From UBA1479 sp964012715 (GTDB taxonomy: Bacteria > Pseudomonadota > Alphaproteobacteria > Rhodospirillales > Casp-alpha2): a stretch of 64,000 nt of DNA. The first letter of the stretch is position 1. Each line of letters starts with the position of its first letter. Made by a program: the position numbers and the translations under genes. Below are positions 15,578 through 24,203 of this stretch, in pieces. The stretch covers positions 95,250-159,249 of the forward strand of contig CAXGUG010000001.1 in the NCBI GenBank assembly GCA_964012715.1, written 5' to 3'. The notes under the pieces are model-generated. The model did not search any database and was not told the origin of the DNA. It saw only the letters and a list, made by a program, of their open reading frames with translations.

Positions 15578-16540
15578 ATGTCCGCATTCGAACCCTTTGA
15601 ACAGTTCGACGAGGTCGAAGACATCGTCGAACGCCTGGAAGATCCCGATCCGGCAACCCGCCGGGTCGCGATCATGGACCTGGCCGACAGCGCCGATCCG
15701 ACCGCCGTCACCTACCTGAAGAAGGCTCTGTCGGACGAAGCCCGCGAAGTCCGTCTTCAGATCGCCCTGGCACTGGCCGAATTCGACGGCCCGGAAACAG
15801 CGGAAGCCTTGGTCATCGCCCTGGTCGATTCCGACCCGGCCGTGGCCCAGGCCGCCGCCGACAGCATGGCGGAACTGAAGGATCCGGCCTCGGCCGATCC
15901 GATCCTGCCGTTCGTCAGCCACGAAAGCGCTTTTGTCCGCGCCGGCGCCCTGCGCGCCCTGCGTGAACTGAAGCGCCCGGAAAGCCTGAAGCCGGCGCTG
16001 GATGCCCTGAGCGATCCGGAAGCCGCGGTTCGGTCCGAAGCGATCAGCGTCGTCGGCTATCTGAAAACCGAAGAAGCCCTACCCGCCCTGATGTCGATGC
16101 TGAAGGATCCGGAAGCAAGCGTCCGCCGCACCGCTGCCGGCGCCCTGGGCTTTTCGGTGACGACCGCCGCCGCCGAAACCCTGGCCCAGGCCCTGACCGA
16201 CAGCGATTGGCAGGTTCGCGAAGTCGCCGCCGAAACCTTGTGCAAGGTTCAGTCCCCGGTCGCCGTCCCGTCCCTGCGCAAGGCATTGGCCGACGAATAC
16301 TGGCAGGTTCGGCAGAAGTCGATCCGCTCGCTCGGCAAACTCGGCGCCGCAGAGGCCGTGTCGGAAATCATCCCGTCGCTGGACCACGACATTTCCAACC
16401 TGCGCAAAGAAGCCGCCGCGGCGCTGGGCGAAATCGCCTCGGCCGAAGCGGTGCCCGCGTTGGAAGCGCACCTGGATGACCCGGACCCGGACGTTCGCAA
16501 AAACATCCGCTGGGCCCTCGGCCGCATCCGCGCCGAGTAG
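15578..16540 (+). CDS. HEAT/PBS-lyase-repeat protein
   Basis: A 320-residue all-helical protein of roughly nine repeats of about 31 residues (for example LKDPEASVRRTAAGALG and LDDPDPDVRKNIRWALG). It has no signal peptide or membrane segment. HEAT proteins of this kind act as docking scaffolds or as lyase/maturation partners. It starts 15 bases after the ferredoxin stop with GAGGAG upstream, so all three genes form one operon. Likely a scaffold, assembly factor or structural subunit for the flavoprotein-ferredoxin pair; no catalytic motif is visible. Confidence 0.88.
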   Translation: MSAFEPFEQFDEVEDIVERLEDPDPATRRVAIMDLADSADPTAVTYLKKALSDEAREVRLQIALALAEFDGPETAEALVIALVDSDPAVAQAAADSMAELKDPASADPILPFVSHESAFVRAGALRALRELKRPESLKPALDALSDPEAAVRSEAISVVGYLKTEEALPALMSMLKDPEASVRRTAAGALGFSVTTAAAETLAQALTDSDWQVREVAAETLCKVQSPVAVPSLRKALADEYWQVRQKSIRSLGKLGAAEAVSEIIPSLDHDISNLRKEAAAALGEIASAEAVPALEAHLDDPDPDVRKNIRWALGRIRAE

Positions 16541-16582
16541 GCATCAGACGGCAATCCCGCAACCCCGGCAAAGTCCCCCGCC

Positions 16583-17350
16583 ATGAACCACGTGACCCAA
16601 AATATCGTGACCCCGAAGATCGTGAACCCAGACAACGAGTCGCTTCCGAAGTACGTCGTGGTCCGCGATTGGCTGGCGCGTCGGATTCATGCGGGGGAAA
16701 TTCAGCCGGGCGCGCGCCTGCCGTCGGAACATTCCCTGGTTCGTAAGTTCGGCGTCAGCCGCGTCACGGTCCGCCACGCGCTGGACGCCCTGAAAAAATC
16801 GGGCATGGTCGAAAGCCATCAGGGCCAGGGCCATTTCGTGCGCGGGGTCAAAGCCGAATTGGACATGCGCCGCCTGCGCGGTCTGGGCGAAGCCCTCGAC
16901 CCCAACGGCGTTTCGGCCACCGCGAAACTGATCGATCGCATCGAAGTCAAAGCCAACAGCCAGGTTCGCCAGGCCCTGGGCCTGGCCCCGGCCAGCATGG
17001 TGATGGCGGTGCGCCGCCTGCGGTTCGCTGACGGCGCGCCGATCTGCTTCGAAGAACGTTATATTCTGCCCGAATTCGGCAATCTTTTGTCCGACGCCGA
17101 TCTGGAAACCAGCGACATCTGCACCTTGTTGGAACAATCGCGCGGCATCGCCATCGCGTTCGGCGACGTGGTCATGGACATGGTCAAGGCCTCGCCGAAA
17201 CTGGCGCAGCATCTTGAGATCGACGCCGGCGACACCGTCGTGCGGACCGAACAAACCAATTTCGACGTCAATGGCGTGGCCATCGATTTCTGCATCCGCC
17301 ATGCCGTCGCCGAGGCATTTCGATATCGCACCCGGATCGGTCGGTGGTAG
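16583..17350 (+). CDS. GntR/HutC-family transcriptional regulator with UTRA domain
   Basis: A 255-residue regulator. The winged-helix domain (residues about 24-90; LPSEHSLVRKFGVSRVTVRHALDALKKSG) is followed by a UTRA ligand domain (about 105-250). HutC-group regulators sense small metabolites and usually control neighbouring genes. It lies 42 bases after the HEAT gene on the same strand, so autoregulation of the AprA-like operon and of the following ABC transporter is likely. The ligand is unknown; it could be the imported compound. Confidence 0.9.
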   Translation: MNHVTQNIVTPKIVNPDNESLPKYVVVRDWLARRIHAGEIQPGARLPSEHSLVRKFGVSRVTVRHALDALKKSGMVESHQGQGHFVRGVKAELDMRRLRGLGEALDPNGVSATAKLIDRIEVKANSQVRQALGLAPASMVMAVRRLRFADGAPICFEERYILPEFGNLLSDADLETSDICTLLEQSRGIAIAFGDVVMDMVKASPKLAQHLEIDAGDTVVRTEQTNFDVNGVAIDFCIRHAVAEAFRYRTRIGRW

Positions 17351-17355
17351 AGGCG

Positions 17356-17928
17356 ATGACGATACCGCCCCGAAATTCGATCCTTTCTTTCGCCGCCGCC
17401 TTCATGGCGGCTTTTGCATTTTTGGCCGTCCCGCAAACGGCCCGATCGGACGACGGCGCGGGGCTGATGGCCGCCGCGCCCCGGCCGATCGGTGCCCCGG
17501 CGATCGAGTTGTCGCGGCTCGATGGATCCGGTTTTTCCCTGGCCGCGCGCAAAGGCGAATTCACCCTGATCAATTTCTGGGCCTTGTGGTGCGCGCCCTG
17601 CCGGGAAGAGATGCCGGCTTTGACGCGATTGGGCGAAAAATTCGCCGGGCGGGGCCTTGCCGTGGTCGCCGTCAACCTGGGCGACAAACCAGACAAGATC
17701 GCCCGATTTTTGAGACAAGTTGGCGCCGGCGAATTGCCCAGCGGACTGACTGTCGTTTTGGATACCGACGGACAGACGGGCCGCGATTGGCATGTCCAAG
17801 GCCTGCCGGTCACCTACCTGATCGACCCCGATGGAAAAATCACCCACGCCGCCGTCGGCGCCCGTGATTGGTCCGGCGAAACCGCGGTCGATTGGTTTGA
17901 AAAAATCCTCTCCGACACCTCTCGCTGA
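17356..17928 (+). CDS. TlpA/ResA-like exported thioredoxin
   Basis: A 190-residue protein with an N-terminal signal or anchor (about residues 9-30) and a thioredoxin fold with the active site WCAPC (Cys79, Cys82). GLPVTYLIDPDGKI contains the cis-proline. Such proteins keep apocytochrome or copper-site cysteines reduced in the periplasm. The ATG at 17356 lies just past the GntR stop; an in-frame GTG at 17344 would overlap it. Together with Sco and PCu(A)C encoded at 22.3-23.5 kb it makes up the usual toolkit for assembling a copper centre. Confidence 0.88.
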   Translation: MTIPPRNSILSFAAAFMAAFAFLAVPQTARSDDGAGLMAAAPRPIGAPAIELSRLDGSGFSLAARKGEFTLINFWALWCAPCREEMPALTRLGEKFAGRGLAVVAVNLGDKPDKIARFLRQVGAGELPSGLTVVLDTDGQTGRDWHVQGLPVTYLIDPDGKITHAAVGARDWSGETAVDWFEKILSDTSR

Positions 17929-18030
17929 TCCTTGTTTCCGGATTTTTTTCCACGCCGTTTCCAGGTCGGAAGGGGGGCATTTCAGCCATGTGAAAACCCA
18001 TCCGAAACGACCTCCCGAATGCCGATTCGC

Positions 18031-18046
18031 GCCCGGAAATCCGGGC
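18031..18046 (+). terminator. Hairpin after the TlpA-like gene
   Basis: GCCCGG-AAAT-CCGGGC gives a 6-bp GC-only stem about 100 bases after the stop codon, without a U-tract. It probably marks the end of the upstream transcript. Confidence 0.35.
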
Positions 18047-18212
18047 AACTTGTATCATCTGAAACAAGGGGCTGGTGATTAAAAAATATACAGAAATATG
18101 GCGGAGATTAAAAAAGCGCCAGATTCTAATCGCAGCGCAGCAAAAGGCCTAAAAAACTGGTTATTTATCCTTATTTTTCAAATGGTTAAAAATCCTTCGC
18201 AGCCGCAAAAAC

Positions 18213-18228
18213 TGGCAAGGTAATTGCA
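18213..18228 (+). promoter_or_regulatory. Sigma-54 promoter of the ABC transporter operon
   Basis: TGGCAAGGTAATTGCA matches TGGCACG-N4-TTGCA at all positions except one, with exact GG-N10-GC spacing. The predicted start near 18240 leaves a leader of about 43 bases before the ATG at 18283, which has AAGGAGAA as ribosome-binding site. Transcription would need an enhancer-binding protein such as NtrC, implying nitrogen-limitation control. Confidence 0.7.
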
Positions 18229-18282
18229 CCGTTACAGGGCGTAACGAGACAACTTAGATGCAGAGCAAAGGAGAATTCAACA

Positions 18283-19647
18283 ATGCTCAGGCACGTAACT
18301 CAGGGACTGGCTTTGGGGGCCATGCTGACGGTTGCCGCGATGGCGCCCGCCCAGGCCAAAACCATCAAGGTGGCGATCGGCCACCAAAGCATGTGCACCG
18401 ACACCTATACGGCTGGGATCGTCATCAAGGAACTGAAGCTCCTTGAAAAGCACCTGCCGAAGACCGGCAAGTACAAGGACGTCGAATACGACATCAGCTG
18501 GGCCGACTATTCGTCGGGCGGTCCGATCACCAACCAGATGATGGCCAATAAGCTGAACATCGGCGTGATGGGCGACTATCCGCTGATCGTCAACGGCGCC
18601 AAGTTCCAGGCCACGGACAGCCTGCGGACCTATTACGTCGCGGGCACCGGCTACAACCTCAAGGGTTCGGGCAACGCCATCGTCGTTCCGGTGAAATCCG
18701 AGATGTACAAGATTTCCGACCTGGAAGGTAAAGCGGTCTCGACCCCCGTCGGCTCCGCCGCCTGGGGCATGCTGCTGAAGGCCGCCCAGGACAACAAGGT
18801 CAAATTCCAGCTGAAGAACCAGAGCCCGGCCGTGGGTGCGGCGAACATTGCCGCCGGCAAGATCGACGCCCACTCCGATTTCTGCCCCTGGTCCGAAATC
18901 ATGGAATTCCGCGGCACCGGCCGCAAGATCTACGACGGCTCGGAAGCCGGCGTTCCCTATCTGCACGGCGTCGTCGTGCGTAAGGATCTGGCCGACGATT
19001 ATCCGGAAGTCGTCCAGGCCTTCATCAAGGCCGTCTATGACGCCGGCAAATGGATCAAGGAAGACCCGATCCGCGCCACCGACCTGATGGAAAAGTGGAC
19101 GGGCGTCGAGAAGGAAGTTCTCTACATCTACTTCTCCAAGGGCGGTCACCTGACCCTCGACCCGACCATCAAGCCGGCCTGGGTCGATGCGCTGAAGTTC
19201 GACCACACGGTTCTGGTCAAGGAAAAGGCGATCCCGCCGTTGGATTTCGACGACTGGATCACCGAGAAATACTTGAAAGCCGCGTATAAGGACATGGGCG
19301 TCGACTACGAAGCCGACAAAGCCGTGGTCGTCGACCCCAAGGTCGCCAACGCCGGTCTGCCGAACGAAATCTGGCACGCCCGCGACGGCATCAAGGAATA
19401 CAAGACCCTGCCGGAATTCCTGGCCGCGGTCGCTTCCTTCCGGGCCACGGGCGCCAAGTTGAACTCCACCTACGTGTACGACAAGGAAACCGGTCTGAAG
19501 CTGTTCGGCAAGACCGCGTTCTGGACCGTCACGCCGAAGGGTGAGTTCGCGACCTTCCTGCGTCGCGGCGAAGCCGAAAAGTATGCGGCTTCCGTCGGCG
19601 GCAAGGTCATCGACTTCGAAGAAGCGATTGCCCTGAAGTCCAGCTAA
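18283..19647 (+). CDS. ABC transporter substrate-binding protein, NrtA/TauA/SsuA superfamily
   Basis: A 454-residue exported protein. The signal peptide ends near AQA (residues 23-25). The mature region follows the NrtA/TauA/CmpA layout (VAIGHQSMCTDTYTAG; IGVMGDYPLIVNGAKF; GTGRKIYDGSEAGVPYLHG). It lacks the nitrate-type STHNYELR motif of the nrtA product here, so its ligand differs: perhaps a sulfonate, bicarbonate-like anion or another small acid. It is longer than TauA/SsuA (about 320) and close to NrtA/CmpA in length. A sigma-54 promoter stands in front, and a strong hairpin follows the stop, which would keep its mRNA more abundant than the permease part. Confidence 0.88.
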   Translation: MLRHVTQGLALGAMLTVAAMAPAQAKTIKVAIGHQSMCTDTYTAGIVIKELKLLEKHLPKTGKYKDVEYDISWADYSSGGPITNQMMANKLNIGVMGDYPLIVNGAKFQATDSLRTYYVAGTGYNLKGSGNAIVVPVKSEMYKISDLEGKAVSTPVGSAAWGMLLKAAQDNKVKFQLKNQSPAVGAANIAAGKIDAHSDFCPWSEIMEFRGTGRKIYDGSEAGVPYLHGVVVRKDLADDYPEVVQAFIKAVYDAGKWIKEDPIRATDLMEKWTGVEKEVLYIYFSKGGHLTLDPTIKPAWVDALKFDHTVLVKEKAIPPLDFDDWITEKYLKAAYKDMGVDYEADKAVVVDPKVANAGLPNEIWHARDGIKEYKTLPEFLAAVASFRATGAKLNSTYVYDKETGLKLFGKTAFWTVTPKGEFATFLRRGEAEKYAASVGGKVIDFEEAIALKSS

Positions 19648-19663
19648 GCACACGCCTAAGCGA

Positions 19664-19691
19664 CGGGGCGGCGGAGATGGCCGCCGCCCCG
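19664..19691 (+). terminator. Strong hairpin between binding-protein and permease genes
   Basis: CGGGGCGGCGG and CCGCCGCCCCG form a perfect 11-bp stem with the loop AGATGG, starting 17 bases after the stop codon. Only a weak U-tract follows, so partial termination or mRNA 3'-end protection is likely. Confidence 0.6.
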
Positions 19692-19794
19692 CCGTTTCCT
19701 TCCCGGTCCCTTGGGACCACCTTCCATCAAATGGTTTTCCGGCCCCCCGGCGACCCAAGCATACGACCGCAAGAACCACGGAGACCCTGGCGCG

Positions 19795-20721
19795 ATGAAC
19801 GCTCCCATCCCCGAGACCAAAACCGACGTTCCGGCCGGCACCGACGCCGCAACCCCGAGCGATATGGGGCATGCGGAGGGTAGCCAGCCGGTCACCCCCC
19901 AACAGGCTTTCGGCGCGTTCTTCGCCCCGATGCTGAAGCGTTCCGTGCTGCTGCCGTTTGCCAAATCTTGGTCGATCCGGCTGGCGGCCCTGGCCGTGGG
20001 CGTGCTGATCTGGCACCTCGCGACCGAGCTGAAATTCAACTATTTCATCAACTTCGAGAACATTCCCTCACCGGTCAAAGTCTGGGGCGCTTTCGTCCAG
20101 CACATCCAATCGACCGAGTTTTACATTCACATCGGCGTGTCGATGCAGCGCATCCTGATCGGCTACATGAGCGCGGTGTTCCTCGGCATCCTGCTCGGCC
20201 TCGTGATCGGCCGCTCCCGCATGGCCCGCGACGTGATCTCGCCCTATATCGAAATTCTGCGCCCGATCCCGGCCGTCGCCTGGATCCCGCTGGCGATCCT
20301 GATGTGGCCGACCGAGGAAAGCTCGATCATCTACATCACTTTCTTAGGCGCGCTGTTCCCGATCATCCTGAACACCGCCCATGGCGCGGAACTGACCCCG
20401 GACGTGTTGATCCGCGCGGCCAAGTCGCTGGGCGCCAACCGCCGCGAAATTTTCTGGCACGTCGTCATCCCCGCCGCCTTGCCGTCGATCACGGCGGGCC
20501 TGGCGATCGGCATGGGCGTGTCCTGGTTCTCGCTGCTGGCCGGTGAAATCATCTCGGGCCAGTACGGCATCGGCTACTTCACCTGGAACGCTTATTCGCT
20601 GATCAATTATCCGGACATCGTCGTCGGCATGCTGATGATCGGCGGGCTGGGCACGCTGTCGACCTATGCCGTGCGCCTGGCGACCAAACCGTTGTTGAGC
20701 TGGCAGCGGAGGTCGAGATGA
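19795..20721 (+). CDS. ABC transporter permease, SsuC/TauC/NrtB family
   Basis: A 308-residue inner-membrane protein. A 60-residue polar N-terminal extension precedes six predicted helices. The EAA loop reads AAKSLGANRREIFWHVVIPAALPSI. LRPIPAVAWIPLAILMW is characteristic of the SsuC/TauC/NrtB group. It overlaps the next gene by four bases (ATGA). The ATG at 19795 is the first Met compatible with the operon layout; longer in-frame extensions lack a ribosome-binding site. Confidence 0.9.
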   Translation: MNAPIPETKTDVPAGTDAATPSDMGHAEGSQPVTPQQAFGAFFAPMLKRSVLLPFAKSWSIRLAALAVGVLIWHLATELKFNYFINFENIPSPVKVWGAFVQHIQSTEFYIHIGVSMQRILIGYMSAVFLGILLGLVIGRSRMARDVISPYIEILRPIPAVAWIPLAILMWPTEESSIIYITFLGALFPIILNTAHGAELTPDVLIRAAKSLGANRREIFWHVVIPAALPSITAGLAIGMGVSWFSLLAGEIISGQYGIGYFTWNAYSLINYPDIVVGMLMIGGLGTLSTYAVRLATKPLLSWQRRSR

Positions 20722-21443
20722 CAGCCGCCGCCGCCCGCTGGGACCGCATCGTCGGCGCCGTCAAGGCCCGCCCGGGCCTGTGGCTGGCGATCACCCTCGG
20801 CTTTCCCGTGCTGTACCACGTTGCGATGCTGCTGGCCTTGCTGGCCCGCTTCCAGGAAATGCCGAACTACACCGTCACCTATGACTGGCTGGGCAGCATG
20901 GTCGAGATCGTTCGCTCGACCCCCGCGTTTTCCGACATGCCCGCGATCATGGCCGAGGAATGGTTGTTCGAAATCGGCCGCATGAACTACGACTTCGGCA
21001 ACGGCATCTCCGAATGGAGCATGAACGTCAATCCGTTCAAGGTCATGATCATCACCATCCTGGCATCGCTGATCGCGACCATCGCCGTCCTGGCCCTGAG
21101 CCGCCGCAAGCAATGCTCGGGCGTGCGCTTGAACGGCGCCGGAGCCGCCGGCGGGGTCGGCGCGGTGCTGGTCGGCATGACCAACGTGACCCTGGCCTGG
21201 GTCGTTTGCTGCGCCACGCCCAACTGGGTCGTCGGCCTGGCGATCCTGGGCCTCGGCACCTCGACCTCGCTGTGGCTGGAACAATTCGGCTGGTGGTTCG
21301 AATACGCCGGGTTCGCCCTGCTGCTCGCCGCCGTATTCTGGCTGTCCGGCGACACCGAGCCGAAGATCAAAGCGCCGACGTCCGGCGACAAGAAATCCTT
21401 TTCTCACTCCACACCGCAGTCAGCAATGGGAGCCCATCGATGA
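20718..21443 (+). CDS. Unrecognised polytopic membrane protein inside the ABC operon
   Basis: A 241-residue protein I cannot assign. Predicted membrane segments lie at about residues 21-43, 108-127, 141-163, 168-184 and 194-210. A non-membrane region of about 60 residues (45-105) lies between the first two. Cys133, Cys164 and Cys165 (WVVCCATPNW) stand out. It lacks an EAA loop, so it is not an ordinary second permease. It overlaps both the permease gene and the ATPase gene by four bases, implying strict co-translation. It may be an accessory subunit specific to this importer, a metal- or thiol-handling partner, or a coupling protein. Confidence 0.8.
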   Translation: MTAAAARWDRIVGAVKARPGLWLAITLGFPVLYHVAMLLALLARFQEMPNYTVTYDWLGSMVEIVRSTPAFSDMPAIMAEEWLFEIGRMNYDFGNGISEWSMNVNPFKVMIITILASLIATIAVLALSRRKQCSGVRLNGAGAAGGVGAVLVGMTNVTLAWVVCCATPNWVVGLAILGLGTSTSLWLEQFGWWFEYAGFALLLAAVFWLSGDTEPKIKAPTSGDKKSFSHSTPQSAMGAHR

Positions 21444-22297
21444 TCTCCAACATCGTCAACCTGTCGCGCGATAAAAGCGCCGAAGCCGAAGACCGCCGTT
21501 CCAGCGAAGGCAAAGGCCACGTCAAAATCGACGACGTCGGCATCGTGTTCGGCACCGGCCCGGACGCCCATACGGCGGTCGAGCGGACCTCCCTGGAAGT
21601 TCAGCCGGGCGAATTCCTTTGCATCCTGGGCCCTTCGGGCTGCGGCAAGTCGACCCTGCTCAATTCCGTCGCCGGCTTCGTCAAGCCGACCGCCGGCAGC
21701 GTCACCGTCGACGGCAAGGCCGTCACCCAGCCCGGCCCCGATCGCGGCATGGTGTTTCAGCAATATTCCCTGATGCCGTGGAAGACCGTGCGCGACAATG
21801 TCGCCTTCGGCCCCCTGCTGGCCGGGCACAGCCGGTCCGAGGCGCAATCCATCGCCTATACCTTCCTGAACATGGTCGGGCTGTCGCGTTTCGCCAAACA
21901 TTACCCCTCGGAGCTTTCCGGCGGCATGCAGCAGCGCGTCGGCATCGCCCGCGCGCTGGCCAACTACCCCTCCGTTCTGCTGATGGACGAGCCGTTCGGC
22001 GCGCTGGATGCCCAGACCCGCCTGATGATGCAGGAAAACCTGCTGCGCATCTGGGAAGACTTCGGCACCACCGTGATGTTCGTGACCCACGACGTCGACG
22101 AGGCCGTGTTCCTGGCCGACCGGGTGATCATCATGAGCGCCGCGCCCGGCCGGGTGATCGACGATTTCCGCGTCGACATCCCGCGTCCGCGCACCACCGA
22201 CATCACCACCGACGAAACCTACATCCAGTTGAAGCGTCGCTGCCTGGAACGCATCCGCGGGGAGAGCCTGCGCGCTTTCGAAATGCAGAACCACTAA
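21440..22297 (+). CDS. ABC transporter ATP-binding protein, SsuB/TauB/NrtD family
   Basis: A 285-residue ATPase: Walker A GPSGCGKS, Q-loop MVFQQYSLMPWKT, signature ELSGGMQQRVGIARAL, Walker B VLLMDEPFGALD, switch His in VTHDVDEAVFLADRV. The MSAAPGRVIDDF ending is typical of nitrate/sulfonate importers. A 35-residue polar N-terminal extension precedes the usual start of the fold. The start overlaps the membrane-protein stop (ATGA). Confidence 0.92.
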   Translation: MISNIVNLSRDKSAEAEDRRSSEGKGHVKIDDVGIVFGTGPDAHTAVERTSLEVQPGEFLCILGPSGCGKSTLLNSVAGFVKPTAGSVTVDGKAVTQPGPDRGMVFQQYSLMPWKTVRDNVAFGPLLAGHSRSEAQSIAYTFLNMVGLSRFAKHYPSELSGGMQQRVGIARALANYPSVLLMDEPFGALDAQTRLMMQENLLRIWEDFGTTVMFVTHDVDEAVFLADRVIIMSAAPGRVIDDFRVDIPRPRTTDITTDETYIQLKRRCLERIRGESLRAFEMQNH

Positions 22298-22320
22298 GGA
22301 TCAACCGAAGGAGCCGTCCC

Positions 22321-22959
22321 TTGACGATGCACCGACGCCGCGCCCTGAGCCGCCTTGCCGCCACCCTTGCCGTTACCTGCGTCCTGGGCCTGACGGCCAC
22401 GACCGGTCAGGCCGCGGGCCTTCGGGTCGTCGAACCGGATCCGCCCGCCGCTCTGCCCGAATTCAGTCTGAAGGACCATCGTGGCAAACCGTTCACGGTC
22501 GAGAGCCTGAAGGGGCACTGGACCCTGGCGTCGATCGGCTTTACCTCGTGCCCCGATGTCTGCCCGTTCGTGCTGTCGAACTTGGCCGAGGTCGTCAATC
22601 AGATGTCCGTCCGCGTTCGACCGGACAACCTGCCGAAAGTGATCTTCGTCGCCATCGACCCCAAGCGCGATACCGAGGTGCTGGGCGATTACGTCAAACA
22701 TTTTGACGAGAACTTCATGGGCGTCACCGGCGACCACAAGGAGTTGGCGAAGTTCGTCGAAGGGATCGACGGCTTCTACCGCCTGGGCAAACCCGACAAG
22801 GACGGCGACTACGAAGTGCAGCACAGCGCCAGCGTGATCGTGATCGGCCCTGACGCCCGCATCCACGCCAAGCTGTCGCCGCCCCTGCCGCCCGCCGACA
22901 CGGCGGAATACCTGGCTCGTAAACGGATTACCTACATCCGGGCGCAAAGGAACAACTGA
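22321..22959 (+). CDS. Sco1/SenC-family copper chaperone
   Basis: A 212-residue exported thioredoxin-fold protein. The copper ligands are Cys77 and Cys81 (TSCPDVCPF) and His168 (VQHSAS), the Sco triad. I use the TTG at 22321 because AAGGAG lies seven bases upstream; the in-frame ATG at 22327 is the alternative. Sco proteins insert copper into the CuA site of cytochrome oxidase or nitrous-oxide reductase-like sites. Its place directly behind the ABC ATPase gene and before PCu(A)C suggests a dedicated copper-protein assembly route. Confidence 0.92.
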   Translation: MTMHRRRALSRLAATLAVTCVLGLTATTGQAAGLRVVEPDPPAALPEFSLKDHRGKPFTVESLKGHWTLASIGFTSCPDVCPFVLSNLAEVVNQMSVRVRPDNLPKVIFVAIDPKRDTEVLGDYVKHFDENFMGVTGDHKELAKFVEGIDGFYRLGKPDKDGDYEVQHSASVIVIGPDARIHAKLSPPLPPADTAEYLARKRITYIRAQRNN

Positions 22960-23541
22960 ATGAACGTTTCCGTCGTCAAATCCTGCCTTTCCTGCTTGAT
23001 CGGCGCGGCGGCCCTGACCGCCGCCGGGTCGCAATCCGCCCTTGCCTGCGAGGCCCATGCCGCCAACGGACAATCGCTTCAAACCGCCCAGGCGCAAGGC
23101 CACGCCATGTCTTCGGTCATGGCGATGGATGCCTGGGTTCCCGTCGCCCCGCCGGGGGTCAAGGCCCATGCCGCCTATATGGTTCTGATGAACCACGGCA
23201 AGGAAACCCGCACGATAACGGCGGTTCAGAGCCCGCAATACGGCTCCGCCACCATGCACGCCAGCATCACCAAGGACGGCGTGACCCATATGCAGCATCT
23301 GGCGGCGGTCGACCTGCCGCCGGGGCCGCCGGTCGGGTTCGTGCCGGGCGGCATGCATATCATGCTGATGAAGCCCAAGGCCGCGTACAAGGAAGGCGAC
23401 ACGATCGACCTGTCCCTAACCCTGGACGACGGCACGACCGTCGCGGTCAAGGCCACGGTCCGCGCCCGCAATGACGCCCCCGGCATGAACCATGATCATA
23501 TGAACCACGGCGCGATGGGCCATGACCACAAAGGATCCTGA
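22960..23541 (+). CDS. PCu(A)C periplasmic copper chaperone
   Basis: A 193-residue exported protein with the PCu(A)C copper motif: the first His/Met pair in ATMHASITKDG, then HMQHL and a distal GGMHIMLM. A His/Met-rich tail (MNHDHMNHGAMGHDH) likely binds additional copper. PCu(A)C hands Cu(I) to Sco or directly to CuA/CuB sites. Its ATG immediately follows the Sco stop (TGAATG), so translation is coupled. Confidence 0.92.
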   Translation: MNVSVVKSCLSCLIGAAALTAAGSQSALACEAHAANGQSLQTAQAQGHAMSSVMAMDAWVPVAPPGVKAHAAYMVLMNHGKETRTITAVQSPQYGSATMHASITKDGVTHMQHLAAVDLPPGPPVGFVPGGMHIMLMKPKAAYKEGDTIDLSLTLDDGTTVAVKATVRARNDAPGMNHDHMNHGAMGHDHKGS

Positions 23542-24193
23542 GCCCAGTCGACCGGCCGCACGAATGTTTTTTCGCCACCTTCGCCCCCTGGCGCTCGCAG
23601 GACTGCTATCCGCCGCTACATTCCCATCGGCGCAGGCTGGGATGATCGACGAAAGCGGCCTGCAGCCCTGGGAAAACTGCGCCCTGTGCCATTCCCTGGA
23701 CGGGATCTCGCGCATGGCGAAGTTCCCCAAATTGGCGGGGCAGGTTCCGGCCTATATTGAAAAGCAGATCGCCGATTTCCGGTCTGGGCGGCGAACCAAC
23801 GACGCCGAGCAGATGCAAGCCATGGCCGGTCTGATCGCGGACAAGGACATTCCCGTCGTCGCCAAGTATTTCGGCGGCCTGACCCCGCCCGCCCCGGCGG
23901 AAATGCCGCTGGAGCCGGAACGCCGCATTGGCGAGGCCCTGTACCACAAAGGCGACGCGGCGCGCGGCCTTCCGGCCTGCCTGTCTTGCCACGCCAAGGA
24001 CAAGGTTACATCGTCGGGTGCGGCACGGCTTGAAGCACAGCACGCCGACTATGTTATAAAGCAGCTATCCGATTTTCGTTCGGGTGCCCGCGCCAATTCC
24101 CCCGACAAGGTGATGGAAAACGTCGCGGCCAAGCTGACGGACGCGGAGATCAAGGCCCTGGGCGGGTATATCGCCGCCCAGACCCGAAACTAG
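23522..24193 (+). CDS. Dihaem cytochrome c (c4-like)
   Basis: A 223-residue exported cytochrome with two CXXCH motifs (Cys53-His57 and Cys153-His157), each in a class I domain with following LAGQVPAYIEKQIADFRSG and YVIKQLSDFRSG repeats, as in cytochrome c4. Two domains arose by duplication. Its ATG at 23522 overlaps the end of the PCu(A)C gene; an inner Met at 23564 could also start and would shorten the pre-sequence. Likely an electron carrier between the bc1 complex and a terminal reductase or oxidase. Confidence 0.88.
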   Translation: MTTKDPEPSRPAARMFFRHLRPLALAGLLSAATFPSAQAGMIDESGLQPWENCALCHSLDGISRMAKFPKLAGQVPAYIEKQIADFRSGRRTNDAEQMQAMAGLIADKDIPVVAKYFGGLTPPAPAEMPLEPERRIGEALYHKGDAARGLPACLSCHAKDKVTSSGAARLEAQHADYVIKQLSDFRSGARANSPDKVMENVAAKLTDAEIKALGGYIAAQTRN

Positions 24194-24203
24194 GAGCGGA
24201 CCG

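Larger units (their letters stand above)
17929..18282. other. 354-base non-coding region before the ABC transporter
   Basis: AT-rich compared with its surroundings. It contains a hairpin (18031-18046), the sigma-54 promoter (18213-18228) and an inverted repeat CGTTAC-AGGGC-GTAACG (18230-18246) that covers the predicted start site. I see no gene here. Confidence 0.6.

Noticed and set aside
18277..20016. A 579-codon minus-strand frame opposite the ABC binding protein
   Set aside because: Antisense shadow: composition is typical of reverse-frame translations, and the plus-strand gene has signal peptide, promoter and ribosome-binding site.
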